Positions 10,401 through 19,160 of a stretch of DNA of 64,000 nucleotides are shown here, in pieces. The DNA lies in contig JBNKUI010000087.1 of assembly GCA_050298535.1 (NCBI GenBank), positions 903,158 to 967,157 on the forward strand, given 5' to 3'. The notes beneath the pieces are model-generated. The model saw nothing but the letters and a program-made list of their open reading frames with translations. It was not told the origin of the DNA and made no database searches. Positions within the stretch are counted from its first letter, which is position 1; every line of letters starts with the position of its first letter. Made by a program: the position numbers and the translations under genes. Source of the DNA: JABDMH01 sp050298535. Its GTDB lineage: Bacteria > Bacteroidota > Bacteroidia > Chitinophagales > Saprospiraceae.

Positions 10401-10870
10401 TTTTGCGTGCCAATCCGGATCTTGTCCTGATCTCCGATTCTCAGGAAATAGAAGTTTTGTGTCTCATAAGGGTTTTTACGATACTCATACATTTCGGCGT
10501 TTTGATCGTAGGTCCAGTCATCAGCAGACTCACAGTAAATGAGGATATAGTCTCCCTGGTCGAAGGTCCCATCTTCCTCACCTATGATACGTATGGGAAT
10601 AGGAGCCAGATCATCGATTCTTTCTGCACTATTTTCCTGAGGGAGCGTTCCACCACCATGCCCATAGATATTGATACGGTTTGGATCAATAATCGTTGGA
10701 TTTATACTCAAGTCTTCAAGGAAATCGTAGTCAAGCTTATACACACCGTCCTGACTTACGGCAAACTTATAGATATCACCATCAGCTAACACGGAGCGTG
10801 GAGTCTGCCCAAGAATACAGGCAAATGAAATGAGGGAAAGCAAAGTTGTCAGTGTAGTTCTTAATACCAT
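7430..10870 (-). CDS. porU: Type IX secretion system sortase PorU
   Basis: Gingipain-like (C25) cysteine protease that cleaves the C-terminal signal of T9SS cargo at the cell surface and attaches the cargo. 1146 residues. Seen: signal peptide (~1-21), the PorU N-terminal segment GDIYKFAVSQDGVYKLDYDF, the C25 catalytic part with YIGHGGSRGW (His648) and ITATCSFAGYDDP (Cys682), and a C-terminal FlgD/T9SS-like immunoglobulin fold with NYPNPFSSETCFQFEHP and GDPLANGIYIYRV. A purine-rich ribosome site, AAGGAAGGA, directly precedes the ATG. Upstream of porV as in other Bacteroidota. Confidence 0.95.
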   Translation of the reverse strand: MVLRTTLTTLLSLISFACILGQTPRSVLADGDIYKFAVSQDGVYKLDYDFLEDLSINPTIIDPNRINIYGHGGGTLPQENSAERIDDLAPIPIRIIGEEDGTFDQGDYILIYCESADDWTYDQNAEMYEYRKNPYETQNFYFLRIGDQDKIRIGTQNQIDVADRTSTAFDERLHYENDLYNLLHLAGDANLQGSGRQWYGDQFKVQRSRDYSNIFDFSGAILNEMAKVRMSFVARSGQTSSVTLNIGANSFDRSISRSNVSDIEDRYAKIGTISEEFTLNNTSPQISISYPSQGNNNVGWLDYITFQFRKELSFDGAQFGFTDLTSQASESTEYIIENGADDLMVWDISNPLLIEEIPYSLVGDRMEFITNQGGSDSRFQLFNEGTAFTPQSIGKIPNQNLHGISNIDYLVIYHPDFEEAAARINTHRVSHNGFTVGLASIDEVFNEFSSGKVDPTAIRDFARLQHQRSAKFKYLLLIGDGSFDYRHILTDLSDESFIPVYETDFSLDPIGSYPSDDYFALLSDNEGGENLRGALDIAVGRFPVRTADEAILVANKVINYETSTKYLGDWRTNVLFVADDGDSDRHFREADGIAEKIRSEYPFFNVNKVYLDAYEEENTPGGIFNFNAKNALNQHLFQGQLVVNYIGHGGSRGWAQERVLQDEDIDKWENLERLPLLITATCSFAGYDDPSDITAGEFTLTNPDGGSVGLFTTVRSVYARDNERLTRNVFNHLFAPIDGRIPTIGESFINSKNTGQDTTNDNTRRFTLLGDPAMKLAIPQYKASTVSINGKPIAEARLDTLKALSKVEIEGEIVDLNGNLIPGFNGKLYPTILDKSVTLKTLGQDDRSSERTFELQKSVIFKGLASVTNGKFKFSFVVPKDINYSFGFGKISYYAEDGTLVDVAGSFDQVVVGGTDKNGITDEEGPDIQIFMDDENFVFGGITDSDPVLLLKLSDENGINVIGNSIGHDLTAVLDRNFQNTIQLNDFYESEQDDYTRGMVSYPLNELEPGTHTIEVKAWDIANNSSEALTEFLVVDDEEAALRHVLNYPNPFSSETCFQFEHPFQGQELDIRIEILTPSGRVVRTRQETIKASGNLSRDVKWDGRDEFGDPLANGIYIYRVSVSTQDSSGRILKNSSDLEKLVILR

Positions 10871-10988
10871 TCCTTCCTTTTAAACGATCGCCAACCTGGG
10901 GTTCTTATACATAGTGTACAAATAAGATCCTGCAAAGTTCTTGTTCTTAAACGAGAATTGAAACTGGGTATTGCTGCTATTTATCTGG

Positions 10989-13850
10989 CTATTGACGTGG
11001 TGATATTAAATAATTGTCAACGGCCACCGACTCCAGTCTGGGATTCCAAATGTAGATCTTCAAAAGCGCTGACTCCGGTAGGTCCTTCTCCTTAATAGGA
11101 ATACTCCATTCTACTTTCTGCCAGGTATTTTCTGTGTCGGGCAGAGCGTTGAAATAATGGACGATTTCCGAACCATTATCAACAATGCTAAATGCGAGCT
11201 TGGCGCTTGAGGTTTTTTCAGTCTTGATATCCACGGCGATGTCGACCGAGGTAGCGGTTTGGAAAGTCCTGTCCCATGAATGTTCAAAGGTGGAGCTGTA
11301 TTTGAAATCTGAGTTGTTTTCAAAACGATTTCCGGAATCTTCTAATTCCAATGCCTTCTCGAGGATCGTCCAGTGCGATGACTGTAGGTCGAAGCCATTG
11401 AAAAAATATGGCGTGACAGACCTTGTTGCACAACGGTACGCAGAGTATCCTCCGTCCAGCTTTATGGTATCAACATCATAGTTAGCCGTCAGAAAGTCCG
11501 TAAATACGTGCGAAGAGGGAGTAGGTATCGACCGTGTATAAAAGACAAAGGTCCTGGTCTCTAATGTACTAAGACATTCTCTAAAAGCACTAAGATCGGC
11601 CCGATCCAGGAAACGATTCATCAAAATCGCATCTTTTTCTTCCAGATTGCTTACGGTTAAGTCATCAATGGCGTTAACAACATGGACATCAGCATCTTCC
11701 AGTAGTGTGAGCTCCGTTCGGGGAGGATTTCTCAGTAAATAGATAGCAGTCAGTAGTGATGGTACAACAACCACAGCTATACGCACTGCCTTATGCATGT
11801 CAGCCCATTCCAGGACAATAATTGCAAAGATGATGAGTAAAAAAGCTCCAAATGAAATCACTAAAGCATGGTACAAATGTCCAGGTTCAAACCTAAGGCT
11901 TACCTTATGATTTCCCTCAGGGATCCAAAATCCCAAAAGGCTTCCATCCACCCATACTTTCTCTAGAGCTTTATCCTCAATGTTACCCGCCCATTTCTCA
12001 TGGTAAACCTGATTGTACACCAGAATTTTTGGTACCGGAGCAGACGTCTTGAGGATCACATGATTCGGGCTATATTCTTCGACAGTTATATTATTTTCCT
12101 TATTGGTCACCTCTGGGATACTGGTGAAATGATGGGTCGTGTCATTGGTCGCAATCAGTTGTGAAAGGTAAAGAAGAGGTTGCGACAAACTCTTATGGTA
12201 GTATTCGCCTTGCTCCAGCTGTTCGTGTAAGTGGTACTGATAGGGACTATAGGCATCATCGCCCGTTCTCTTATAGTAGGTATTGGTGTTCCGATAGACC
12301 GGGATATGATAAAGTCCTTTGTCAATATTCGACCCAACTGGATCAGTCAGTGAAGGGATTGGATATCCCTGAGTTGCAGCATGCATAGTAGATTGCACTT
12401 CGGGAAGTTTTTGTTCGGAAAACACGGAAACAGTACCATTCAATTGAGTGCTGATAGACAGATCCAGAAATGTAATGAGGAGTAATGCAGTAATCACTTG
12501 AGTTTGTGAAATTCTCCTGAATAAGCCGTAAGCGATCCACAATATCAAAGCATGAAAATGTGATTGAGCCACAAAAGCCTGCAAGGGTGTTTTGACCGAT
12601 AATTCTCCGAAATTAAATTGGGGAAAGAAGAGCCATGAAGTCAATGCAAATCCAGTGCAGACTATAGCTAGGGCCAGGGAAATTTTGGGGAGATACTTAG
12701 TAACATCCTGGGTCCATTTTTCAATATAACTAGTTGCCAGGAGTAGCAGTGACAGGACAGTGAAGTATCGAAATAGACTTGGAAATCTGAATTGATCAAA
12801 GGGTGGAAGTGCATTCAACCACATCCTAAAGGGTAGCTCAGCCGCTAAGGTAAGTGATATCGAAATCACAGCCCCCAGCCAGAGATAGCTGTAAAAGTGA
12901 CTGCGAATGTTTTTCAATGACAATAGAGCAACCATCAGAGGAAAGATCCCAATGTAGAGATTCATCATGGACTGATCCCCCTGCCAGTATTCATACCCTC
13001 CTTTCACTGTACCATAAGGTAGAATGAAGCTGATCAAATGCTTCAACCTAAGAGTACCCAGAAGAGTATCTGATGCATCGACAGCTTCGCTTCGCGTGAT
13101 ATGGGATTGAAGTTCGAGATAGCAAATGAGTACAAGGCAACAAAGCAGAAAGCATAGAGCTGCCCATTTGGCGAGTCGGATGAAGCTATCCGTATTAAAT
13201 TTCTTGATATACACATGTCGGATAGACAAGCCAGCAAGTATAAATGTGGTGACCACTACAAAGGGTACGTACCCTCCTGTAGCCAGCATGAAGAAACTAA
13301 CCGCAGCGTATAACCCAAACAGCCAGCGAGAAGTGCGGAGAAATCTAACATAATAGGCAAAAACATGAGGCATCCATGCACCTGCCACGATCCAACCCAA
13401 ATGCTGGGCATTACCAACAAAAAATCCGGACAGTGGAAAGCAAAGTGCACCCCAAAGTGCACTTTGGTGCTGGATACCAAAAGCGCGTGCCAGGTGAAAA
13501 AATCCAGTGGAAGCGATAAAAATGTGGATAAGGTACTCCAGATTTAGCGCTACGGCATCATAGGGTCTGATCCAACCCAATAGCAATCCTATAGGATACC
13601 ATGTCTCTGGCATCGAACCATGTACGAACCCAAGGCGCTGAAATGGATTCCACCAGGGCAACATACCATTGCGAAGCACATCAGAGGTAAAGTATCGCCA
13701 GGAAAGGGTAAGATCTATGGCATCCCATTTGAGAGTATATTGAAACGTGGTGATTTGCCAGAAAGCAATGAGTATAAATATGAAAACAAGGGCAAATTGT
13801 CGTTTAGTAGAAAGATTTGAGAAAGCACTATAGAAACCTGAAGCGTTCAA
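10989..13850 (-). CDS. YfhO-like multi-pass membrane protein
   Basis: 953 residues. The N-terminal ~470 residues hold about a dozen hydrophobic segments, and the early loop with LPWWNPFQRLGFVHG and the segment ALCFPLSGFFVGNAQHLGW resemble the YfhO/GT-C group of membrane proteins. Two further helices lie near residues 660-710, followed by a ~220-residue soluble tail rich in strands ending in a carbohydrate-binding-like fold (inferred only). In other phyla YfhO proteins take part in glycosylation of envelope polymers; substrate here is unknown. It lies between porU and the divergent porP/sprF gene but has no known T9SS role. Confidence 0.62.
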   Translation of the reverse strand: MNASGFYSAFSNLSTKRQFALVFIFILIAFWQITTFQYTLKWDAIDLTLSWRYFTSDVLRNGMLPWWNPFQRLGFVHGSMPETWYPIGLLLGWIRPYDAVALNLEYLIHIFIASTGFFHLARAFGIQHQSALWGALCFPLSGFFVGNAQHLGWIVAGAWMPHVFAYYVRFLRTSRWLFGLYAAVSFFMLATGGYVPFVVVTTFILAGLSIRHVYIKKFNTDSFIRLAKWAALCFLLCCLVLICYLELQSHITRSEAVDASDTLLGTLRLKHLISFILPYGTVKGGYEYWQGDQSMMNLYIGIFPLMVALLSLKNIRSHFYSYLWLGAVISISLTLAAELPFRMWLNALPPFDQFRFPSLFRYFTVLSLLLLATSYIEKWTQDVTKYLPKISLALAIVCTGFALTSWLFFPQFNFGELSVKTPLQAFVAQSHFHALILWIAYGLFRRISQTQVITALLLITFLDLSISTQLNGTVSVFSEQKLPEVQSTMHAATQGYPIPSLTDPVGSNIDKGLYHIPVYRNTNTYYKRTGDDAYSPYQYHLHEQLEQGEYYHKSLSQPLLYLSQLIATNDTTHHFTSIPEVTNKENNITVEEYSPNHVILKTSAPVPKILVYNQVYHEKWAGNIEDKALEKVWVDGSLLGFWIPEGNHKVSLRFEPGHLYHALVISFGAFLLIIFAIIVLEWADMHKAVRIAVVVVPSLLTAIYLLRNPPRTELTLLEDADVHVVNAIDDLTVSNLEEKDAILMNRFLDRADLSAFRECLSTLETRTFVFYTRSIPTPSSHVFTDFLTANYDVDTIKLDGGYSAYRCATRSVTPYFFNGFDLQSSHWTILEKALELEDSGNRFENNSDFKYSSTFEHSWDRTFQTATSVDIAVDIKTEKTSSAKLAFSIVDNGSEIVHYFNALPDTENTWQKVEWSIPIKEKDLPESALLKIYIWNPRLESVAVDNYLISPRQ

Positions 13851-13931
13851 ATGTTTAGTCCCCGTTTTTGCGAATATATTAATTAAGTTTAGATCGATTC
13901 TCCAAAAGACATACTTATAACTGGTCTCCGA

Positions 13932-14942
13932 ATGCTACTCAAATTGCGAACGCTCTGGCTTTTTCTCGGCATGTTCATGTTCGTGTGGTCTATCCGGGCG
14001 CAGGATCCTGTGTTCAGCCAGTATTATGCATCACCTCTGCAATTAAACCCAGCATTTACCGGTATCAGTGAGGGGGGGAAAGTCGTCCTTAATTATCGTA
14101 ATCAATGGCCACGAATCAATCAGGCTTATGTGACCTATGCCGCATCGTTTGACCAGTTTTTTTCCTACATCAATAGTGGTTTTGGCCTTTCGGTGCTTTC
14201 TGACAATGCTGGCAGAGGGCTCTATCGGACCACGGATGTAAGTGCATATTATTCTTACAGGGCGCGGTTTAATCAGCGATTTCAAATGCGTTTGGGTATT
14301 GAAGCTGGTTACTTTCAATCCCGTGTCGATTGGGATAGATTGGTTTTTTTGGATCAGTTGGATCCCGAGTACGGAGCCATCAGTCCGGGTGGTATACCTT
14401 ATCCAAGTGAGGAAGTTCCACCAGAGCAGGGTACCTCTGTATCATCAATTGATATCTCAGCAGGCATTCTTTTTTTCAATGATAAATTCTATGGTGGTAT
14501 AAGCCTGAAACATCTCAATACGCCCAGACTGTCCTTCTTGGATATAAATCCAGAGATTCTGGCCGGTTTGCCAATGAGTATTTCACTCCATGGTGGTGCC
14601 GAATTGGATGTATTAAGTCTAGGTCGAGGAAGACGTGTTTTTGTGGCTCCTGGCTTCCAATTTATCAATCAGGGCAGCCAAAGGCAGCTGAATATTGGCA
14701 CGATTTTTAGGTATGATAAGGTCGGAACCGGTGTTTGGTATAGACATGCAAACACAAATCCCGATGCTTTGATATTTATATTGGAGGGTAGACAAGATTT
14801 TTTCAAAGTCAGCTACTCCTATGATTTTAACCTCTCGTCATTGTCAGGATCGGGTGGAGCCCATGAGATCAGTTTGATTTTCAATTTTGACTACGGTAGG
14901 GAAGAATCGCGATATAACGACTGTTTCAACCTTTTTAGATAA
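13932..14942 (+). CDS. PorP/SprF-family T9SS outer membrane protein
   Basis: 336 residues with signal peptide (LWLFLGMFMFVWSIRAQ) and the family hallmark DPVFSQYYASPLQLNPAFTG right after cleavage, then repeated beta strands of a ~14-strand type barrel and a C-terminal strand (HEISLIFNFDY). In this family SprF is needed for export of SprB, and PorP belongs to the secretion machinery. It stands 79 bp upstream of gldJ, which supports a gliding or secretion role. Several paralogs per genome are common, so the exact ortholog is not assigned. Confidence 0.9.
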   Translation: MLLKLRTLWLFLGMFMFVWSIRAQDPVFSQYYASPLQLNPAFTGISEGGKVVLNYRNQWPRINQAYVTYAASFDQFFSYINSGFGLSVLSDNAGRGLYRTTDVSAYYSYRARFNQRFQMRLGIEAGYFQSRVDWDRLVFLDQLDPEYGAISPGGIPYPSEEVPPEQGTSVSSIDISAGILFFNDKFYGGISLKHLNTPRLSFLDINPEILAGLPMSISLHGGAELDVLSLGRGRRVFVAPGFQFINQGSQRQLNIGTIFRYDKVGTGVWYRHANTNPDALIFILEGRQDFFKVSYSYDFNLSSLSGSGGAHEISLIFNFDYGREESRYNDCFNLFR

Positions 14943-14990
14943 TACTATAGAGCGAACTGTCGTTAAACGAACGTGAATAATTTACTTTAA

Positions 14991-14998
14991 TATATTTG
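14991..14998 (+). promoter_or_regulatory. Candidate -7 element for gldJ
   Basis: TATATTTG matches TAnnTTTG; predicted start near 15004 gives an ~18-base leader before the gldJ ATG at 15022. No -33 match at standard spacing, so gldJ may also be read from the porP/sprF promoter. Confidence 0.4.
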
Positions 14999-15021
14999 AT
15001 TCGCAATTTCAAATAAGAACG

Positions 15022-16527
15022 ATGGGAAAATACAGTAGAATCATTTTTTTCATGGCACTGGTAGGCATGGTGGGTATTGGATGTAAAAAATCCGAGCGAT
15101 CATCTACCACAGGATGGAAGTATAATGATCAAAAGTGGGGTGGCTTCCAAAAAAATGATTACAAAGGTCAAATTACAGCACCTAACCTTGTGTTAGTGGA
15201 GGGTGGTACATTCACAATGGGTCTTACAGCAGAAGACGTAACCTATGAATGGAATAATGTACCTCGTAGGGTCACCGTACCTTCCTTCTATATGGATGAG
15301 ACTGAAATTGCCAATATTGATTATCGGCACTTTGTTTTTTGGACAAACAACACATTCGGGGAAAGCTATCCTCAGCGATATCGGGAAGTACTTCCTGATA
15401 CCCTTGTTTGGCGAGAAGAGCTAGCATATAACGAGCCTTTGGTAGAAACCTACTTTCGGCATCCTTCATTTGATGATTATCCAGTAGTAGGTGTAAGCTG
15501 GGATCAAGCCAATGAATATTGTAAGTGGAGAAGTGATCGTGTCAACGAAATGCTGATGATCGAAAAGGGTGTCCTAAATCCAAATCCTGAGCAAAAGGAT
15601 GCAGATAACTTTAATACAAAGGCTTATTTGGCAGGTCAATATGAGGGGAATGTGAAAAAGAATCTCAAGGATGAAATGACTGGAGGAGAGCGAAAGGTAC
15701 GTATGGAGGATGGAATCTTTGTTCCTAGTTATCGACTTCCAACTGAAGCAGAGTGGGAATATGCCGCACTGGGACTTATTGGAAAAAGGGTGGCTAAGCA
15801 GGATGAATTGATTTCTGAGCGAAGAATTTTCCCATGGGATAACAATACAGCTCGATATAAGCGTAGAGATCGCAACCAAGGTAAGATGCTTGCCAACTTC
15901 AAGCGTGGTCGAGGTGATTACATGGGTCTGGCTGGAAAACTGAATGATAATTCTCCATACCCTGCACCTGTACGGTCGTACTGGCCTAATGATTACGGTA
16001 TCTACAATATGGCAGGTAATGTGAATGAGTGGGTGGCTGATGTATATCGACCGACGACTAGTACCACACTTCGTGATCCGGATCAACACGATCTAAATCC
16101 ATTCAGGGGTAATAAATTTTACGAAGTAGTGATGGATGACGAAGGCAAAATAGCTGAAAAAGATAGCCTGGGTCGAATTCGAACTGAGCTTGTAGATTCT
16201 GCAGATGCGGCAAACCGCGAGAACTATCACAGACCAGAACTACTTAACTACAGGGATGGTGATGAAGATAGTGGTGCAGAGTATGATTATGGTAATACCA
16301 CTTTGATTAATGAACATTCAAGGGTGATCAAAGGGGGTTCTTGGGCAGATCGATTATTCTGGCTGGCACCTGGTGCTAGAAGATTTAAAGATGAAGCTAA
16401 GTCTGATAAGACTATCGGATTTAGGTGCGCCATGGATCGACTGGGATCTCCTGTGGGTAATGATGATAAGGGAGGTAATTACTTTAAGGGAACTAAGGCC
16501 AAGAAGAGTAAGCGAAAGTATAAGTAA
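15022..16527 (+). CDS. gldJ: Gliding motility lipoprotein GldJ
   Basis: 501-residue lipoprotein with a formylglycine-generating-enzyme-like (SUMF1) fold, essential for gliding and T9SS function in Flavobacterium (known). Seen: lipobox GMVGIGC with Cys21, the GldJ segment TTGWKYNDQKWGGFQ, then VEGGTFTMG, NNVPRRVTVPSFYMDETEIA, YPVVGVSWDQANEYCKWRSD, YRLPTEAEWEYAALG, YNMAGNVNEWVADVY, and the closing VIKGGSWADRLFWL / IGFRCAMD. The last ~25 residues are basic. The conserved gldJ-murF order seen in other Bacteroidota holds here. Confidence 0.95.
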   Translation: MGKYSRIIFFMALVGMVGIGCKKSERSSTTGWKYNDQKWGGFQKNDYKGQITAPNLVLVEGGTFTMGLTAEDVTYEWNNVPRRVTVPSFYMDETEIANIDYRHFVFWTNNTFGESYPQRYREVLPDTLVWREELAYNEPLVETYFRHPSFDDYPVVGVSWDQANEYCKWRSDRVNEMLMIEKGVLNPNPEQKDADNFNTKAYLAGQYEGNVKKNLKDEMTGGERKVRMEDGIFVPSYRLPTEAEWEYAALGLIGKRVAKQDELISERRIFPWDNNTARYKRRDRNQGKMLANFKRGRGDYMGLAGKLNDNSPYPAPVRSYWPNDYGIYNMAGNVNEWVADVYRPTTSTTLRDPDQHDLNPFRGNKFYEVVMDDEGKIAEKDSLGRIRTELVDSADAANRENYHRPELLNYRDGDEDSGAEYDYGNTTLINEHSRVIKGGSWADRLFWLAPGARRFKDEAKSDKTIGFRCAMDRLGSPVGNDDKGGNYFKGTKAKKSKRKYK

Positions 16528-16549
16528 CAATAGATCATCTAAATATTTG

Positions 16550-16580
16550 AGTCCTATCACATTTGTGGTAGGACTTTTTT
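16550..16580 (+). terminator. Intrinsic terminator after gldJ
   Basis: Stem AGTCCTATCAC / GTGGTAGGACT with one A-C mismatch, followed by six T. It ends only 11 bases before the murF GTG start. Confidence 0.82.
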
Positions 16581-16590
16581 ATTTTCCGAG

Positions 16591-17913
16591 GTGCTTTCGA
16601 TCAGCGATATACACACAAGTTTTCTCCGATGTAAGGGAGTCTCCACGGATTCCAGGAAGGTTTCTCCATCGTCTTTTTTTGTAGCGATCCGGGGTGAAAA
16701 ATTTGATGGTAATGACTACGTCCATCAGGCCCTGTCTCAGGGTGCAAAGTATTGTCTGGTTGATCGAGAAACCCTAAAAGATCTCCCTGGATGCCTTTAT
16801 GTGCCTAATACCTTGGTGGCTTTGCAACGTTTAGCTGCCTATCATCGCAGTCGCTTTGATATTCCTGTCTTGGCTTTGACTGGGTCAAACGGGAAAACAA
16901 CAACAAAGGAACTGATCAACATAGTATTGAGTGCCAAATATCGAGTACTCTGTACCAATGGCAATTTTAATAATCATCTTGGCGTTCCCCTGACCATTCT
17001 AAGAATCACAGATGACCATGAATTAGCGGTTATTGAGATGGGGGCAAATCATGGTGGTGAGATTAACTGGCTTTGTCAAATAGCGCAACCCACGATAGGT
17101 ATTATAACTAATATTGGAAATGCTCATCTTGAGGGATTTGGCAGTCTGCAGGGGATTCGTGATGGCAAGCACGAACTATATCGATATTTGGACACACACA
17201 GTGGGTTGATTTTCGCAAATGGTGAGGAGCTCTCCATGTCTGATTTTAAAACGTATGGATATCGGAATGCAGTGTCTTTTAACCGAGATAAGATTACCGG
17301 CACTTTACGGCACATCAATTTCGTGAAAGATAACAAATGGTGTACCCTGGACTTAGTAACGAAGGAGGGAGACGTCTTACGTACACACACTAATCTTTAC
17401 GGTGAATATAACTTGCAGAACATCTTTGCTGCAGCATGTATCGGATCGTGGTTTGGGGTTGACCCCGAAAAAATTTGTGAAAATCTCGTGACCTATCAAT
17501 CATCAAACAACCGGACTCAGCTTATAGAGCAAAATGGAAATGTATACTATTTAGATGCTTACAATGCTAATCCCACGAGCGTCACCAACGCATTAAATTT
17601 TTTCATGTCCATCGAGGGTGAAAATAAAATGATTGTTCTGGGAGATATGCTTGAGCTAGGAGCAGAAGAGGATGAGTACCATCGTACTATTATTGACTCC
17701 CTCGATACATCGAAGGTCTCCAAAGTTTTACTCGCTGGACCTATTTATAATAGAGTTTGCCATCAACGCACGATCGATGACAATGTACTTACTTTCGACA
17801 GTAGCGACAGCCTCATCTCCTGGCTGAAGAAAAATCCATTTAAGAATGCGCAAATTCTGGTCAAAGGTTCCAGAGGCATGCGTTTGGAGAAAATACTCAC
17901 TCAGGCGATCTGA
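16591..17913 (+). CDS. murF: UDP-MurNAc-tripeptide:D-Ala-D-Ala ligase
   Basis: Last cytoplasmic step in UDP-MurNAc-pentapeptide synthesis. 440 residues. Seen: N-terminal GVSTDSRKV and FVAIRGEKFDG uridine-binding part, ATP loop LTGSNGKTTTKE, TNGNFNNHLGVPLT, IEMGANHGGEI, NIGNAHLEGFGS, the C-terminal domain YLDAYNANPTSV and LGDMLELG. The start is GTG at 16591; the frame before it runs into the gldJ terminator, leaving almost no leader. The 3' end overlaps the convergent arginase-like gene by 13 bp. Confidence 0.94.
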   Translation: MLSISDIHTSFLRCKGVSTDSRKVSPSSFFVAIRGEKFDGNDYVHQALSQGAKYCLVDRETLKDLPGCLYVPNTLVALQRLAAYHRSRFDIPVLALTGSNGKTTTKELINIVLSAKYRVLCTNGNFNNHLGVPLTILRITDDHELAVIEMGANHGGEINWLCQIAQPTIGIITNIGNAHLEGFGSLQGIRDGKHELYRYLDTHSGLIFANGEELSMSDFKTYGYRNAVSFNRDKITGTLRHINFVKDNKWCTLDLVTKEGDVLRTHTNLYGEYNLQNIFAAACIGSWFGVDPEKICENLVTYQSSNNRTQLIEQNGNVYYLDAYNANPTSVTNALNFFMSIEGENKMIVLGDMLELGAEEDEYHRTIIDSLDTSKVSKVLLAGPIYNRVCHQRTIDDNVLTFDSSDSLISWLKKNPFKNAQILVKGSRGMRLEKILTQAI

Positions 17914-18998
17914 GGATTCAGTACATCTTCGGAGTTTTCGTGCCTTTGCAAAGCTTTTTCAAGCCTATCAGTTAACATTTGTTCGTTGACTGCCGTGGAA
18001 TAGTCCTGATAATCACATGCAATCAGGGGGTTTTCCTGAGCGAGTTTTTTCTTGGGATAAGGTGATTTTAGCCACCATTTTTGATGTAGGTCATCTTTGT
18101 AGAAGACCAATGTTTCGCTATAGATATTGCCCTCCACTACGTAGGTGAGCATATTATTGACTTTCGGAGGGTATTCCACACCAGACATATCAAGACCATA
18201 CAAGAAGTACCATGCCAATGTGCTAATGACATCAAGCGAAATGTCAGCTGTAGAGTCCGAACAATTGAAAATTGAAAAGACCTTATTTTGTTCACTTCTA
18301 CCGGCATAGTGAGCCAGTTGACACAGCTCTTCGACCGTAAATCCAACTGAGGAAACATGTGTAGCTGATTGAACTTCACTACTCTTTAGTACCTGAAGAT
18401 CAATACCTAGTAGGTCAGACATTCGTATTTCTGGTTCGCACATTCCAATGTTTTTTCTGATCTCTCCCAATCGATAGAAGCTAAAGAATGATTGTTGATT
18501 TGCCGTCAGAAAATCGAGATCAGTATATTGGGCCTGGCTACCGATCACAGAAAGATGTTGTAGCCAGGGTACCCGTAGATCTAACATCGCCTGATCCATA
18601 CTACTTCCATGTCCTATCTCTTTTTGGCAAAGACTTACATTGAAGGGCTTTTCCAGAAACTGAAAAGCATCAAATACATTCTTAATGGCCTTTTGTTGCT
18701 GACTTATAATGAGGGTGGTTTTATGGATGCCCTTTTCAATAAAAGGTATAATATCAGAGCCATGCTTTTCATCCAGCTGATTAAGACCCCCTAGTTGAAT
18801 TTTCTTGAAAGGGAGTTGCATAGAGAGTAGATGAGAAGCGAGTTTAGTACTCCAATTCTCATCGCCACAAAAAATAATTTCAACAATGTTGATTACGTTT
18901 TCGGACGAGGATTTGTCATCGTGAATACTTGATAAAAACTTTGCATCTGAGGCTAAATTGAGGGCTTGTTGATCAAGAGATTTTATATTGGAAATCAT
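17901..18998 (-). CDS. Arginase-like protein with degenerate metal site
   Basis: 365 residues. I place it in the arginase/formimidoylglutamase-like group found in Bacteroidota from the C-terminal half: GFTVEELCQLAHYAG, TLAWYFLYGLDM and ACDYQDYSTAV match that group as I remember it. The ureohydrolase metal signature S-F-D-x-D-A is replaced at residues 198-204 by GIDLQVL: Asp200 is kept, the second Asp is Gln202, and no DAHxD-type motif is seen near residues 145-165. It is therefore probably not an active Mn-dependent hydrolase. It is divergent from the OmpA gene and convergent with murF. Function unknown. Confidence 0.6.
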   Translation of the reverse strand: MISNIKSLDQQALNLASDAKFLSSIHDDKSSSENVINIVEIIFCGDENWSTKLASHLLSMQLPFKKIQLGGLNQLDEKHGSDIIPFIEKGIHKTTLIISQQQKAIKNVFDAFQFLEKPFNVSLCQKEIGHGSSMDQAMLDLRVPWLQHLSVIGSQAQYTDLDFLTANQQSFFSFYRLGEIRKNIGMCEPEIRMSDLLGIDLQVLKSSEVQSATHVSSVGFTVEELCQLAHYAGRSEQNKVFSIFNCSDSTADISLDVISTLAWYFLYGLDMSGVEYPPKVNNMLTYVVEGNIYSETLVFYKDDLHQKWWLKSPYPKKKLAQENPLIACDYQDYSTAVNEQMLTDRLEKALQRHENSEDVLNPQIA

Positions 18999-19079
18999 AT
19001 TGTTAGATATTGTGTAAATCTTTGATACTTACGAAAATAGCAAACTCAATTAAACCATATTTAAAAAAGGATAATATAA

Positions 19080-19110
19080 TTTGTGTGCTAGAGAAAAAAC
19101 GATATTTTTG
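19080..19110 (+). promoter_or_regulatory. Bacteroidota-type promoter for the OmpA-family gene
   Basis: -33 TTTG (19080-19083), 19-bp spacer, -7 TATTTTTG (19103-19110), a full match to TTTG-N19-TAnnTTTG. Start expected near 19116, 45 bases before the ATG. Confidence 0.6.
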
Positions 19111-19160
19111 TTAGAAGGGAGAGTAAGTATCTTTTACAAAACCTAAACCTTAAGTTATCC

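Noticed and set aside
15574..16089. 171-residue open frame on the minus strand inside gldJ
   Set aside because: Lies fully within gldJ, whose motifs are all intact; composition not protein-like.
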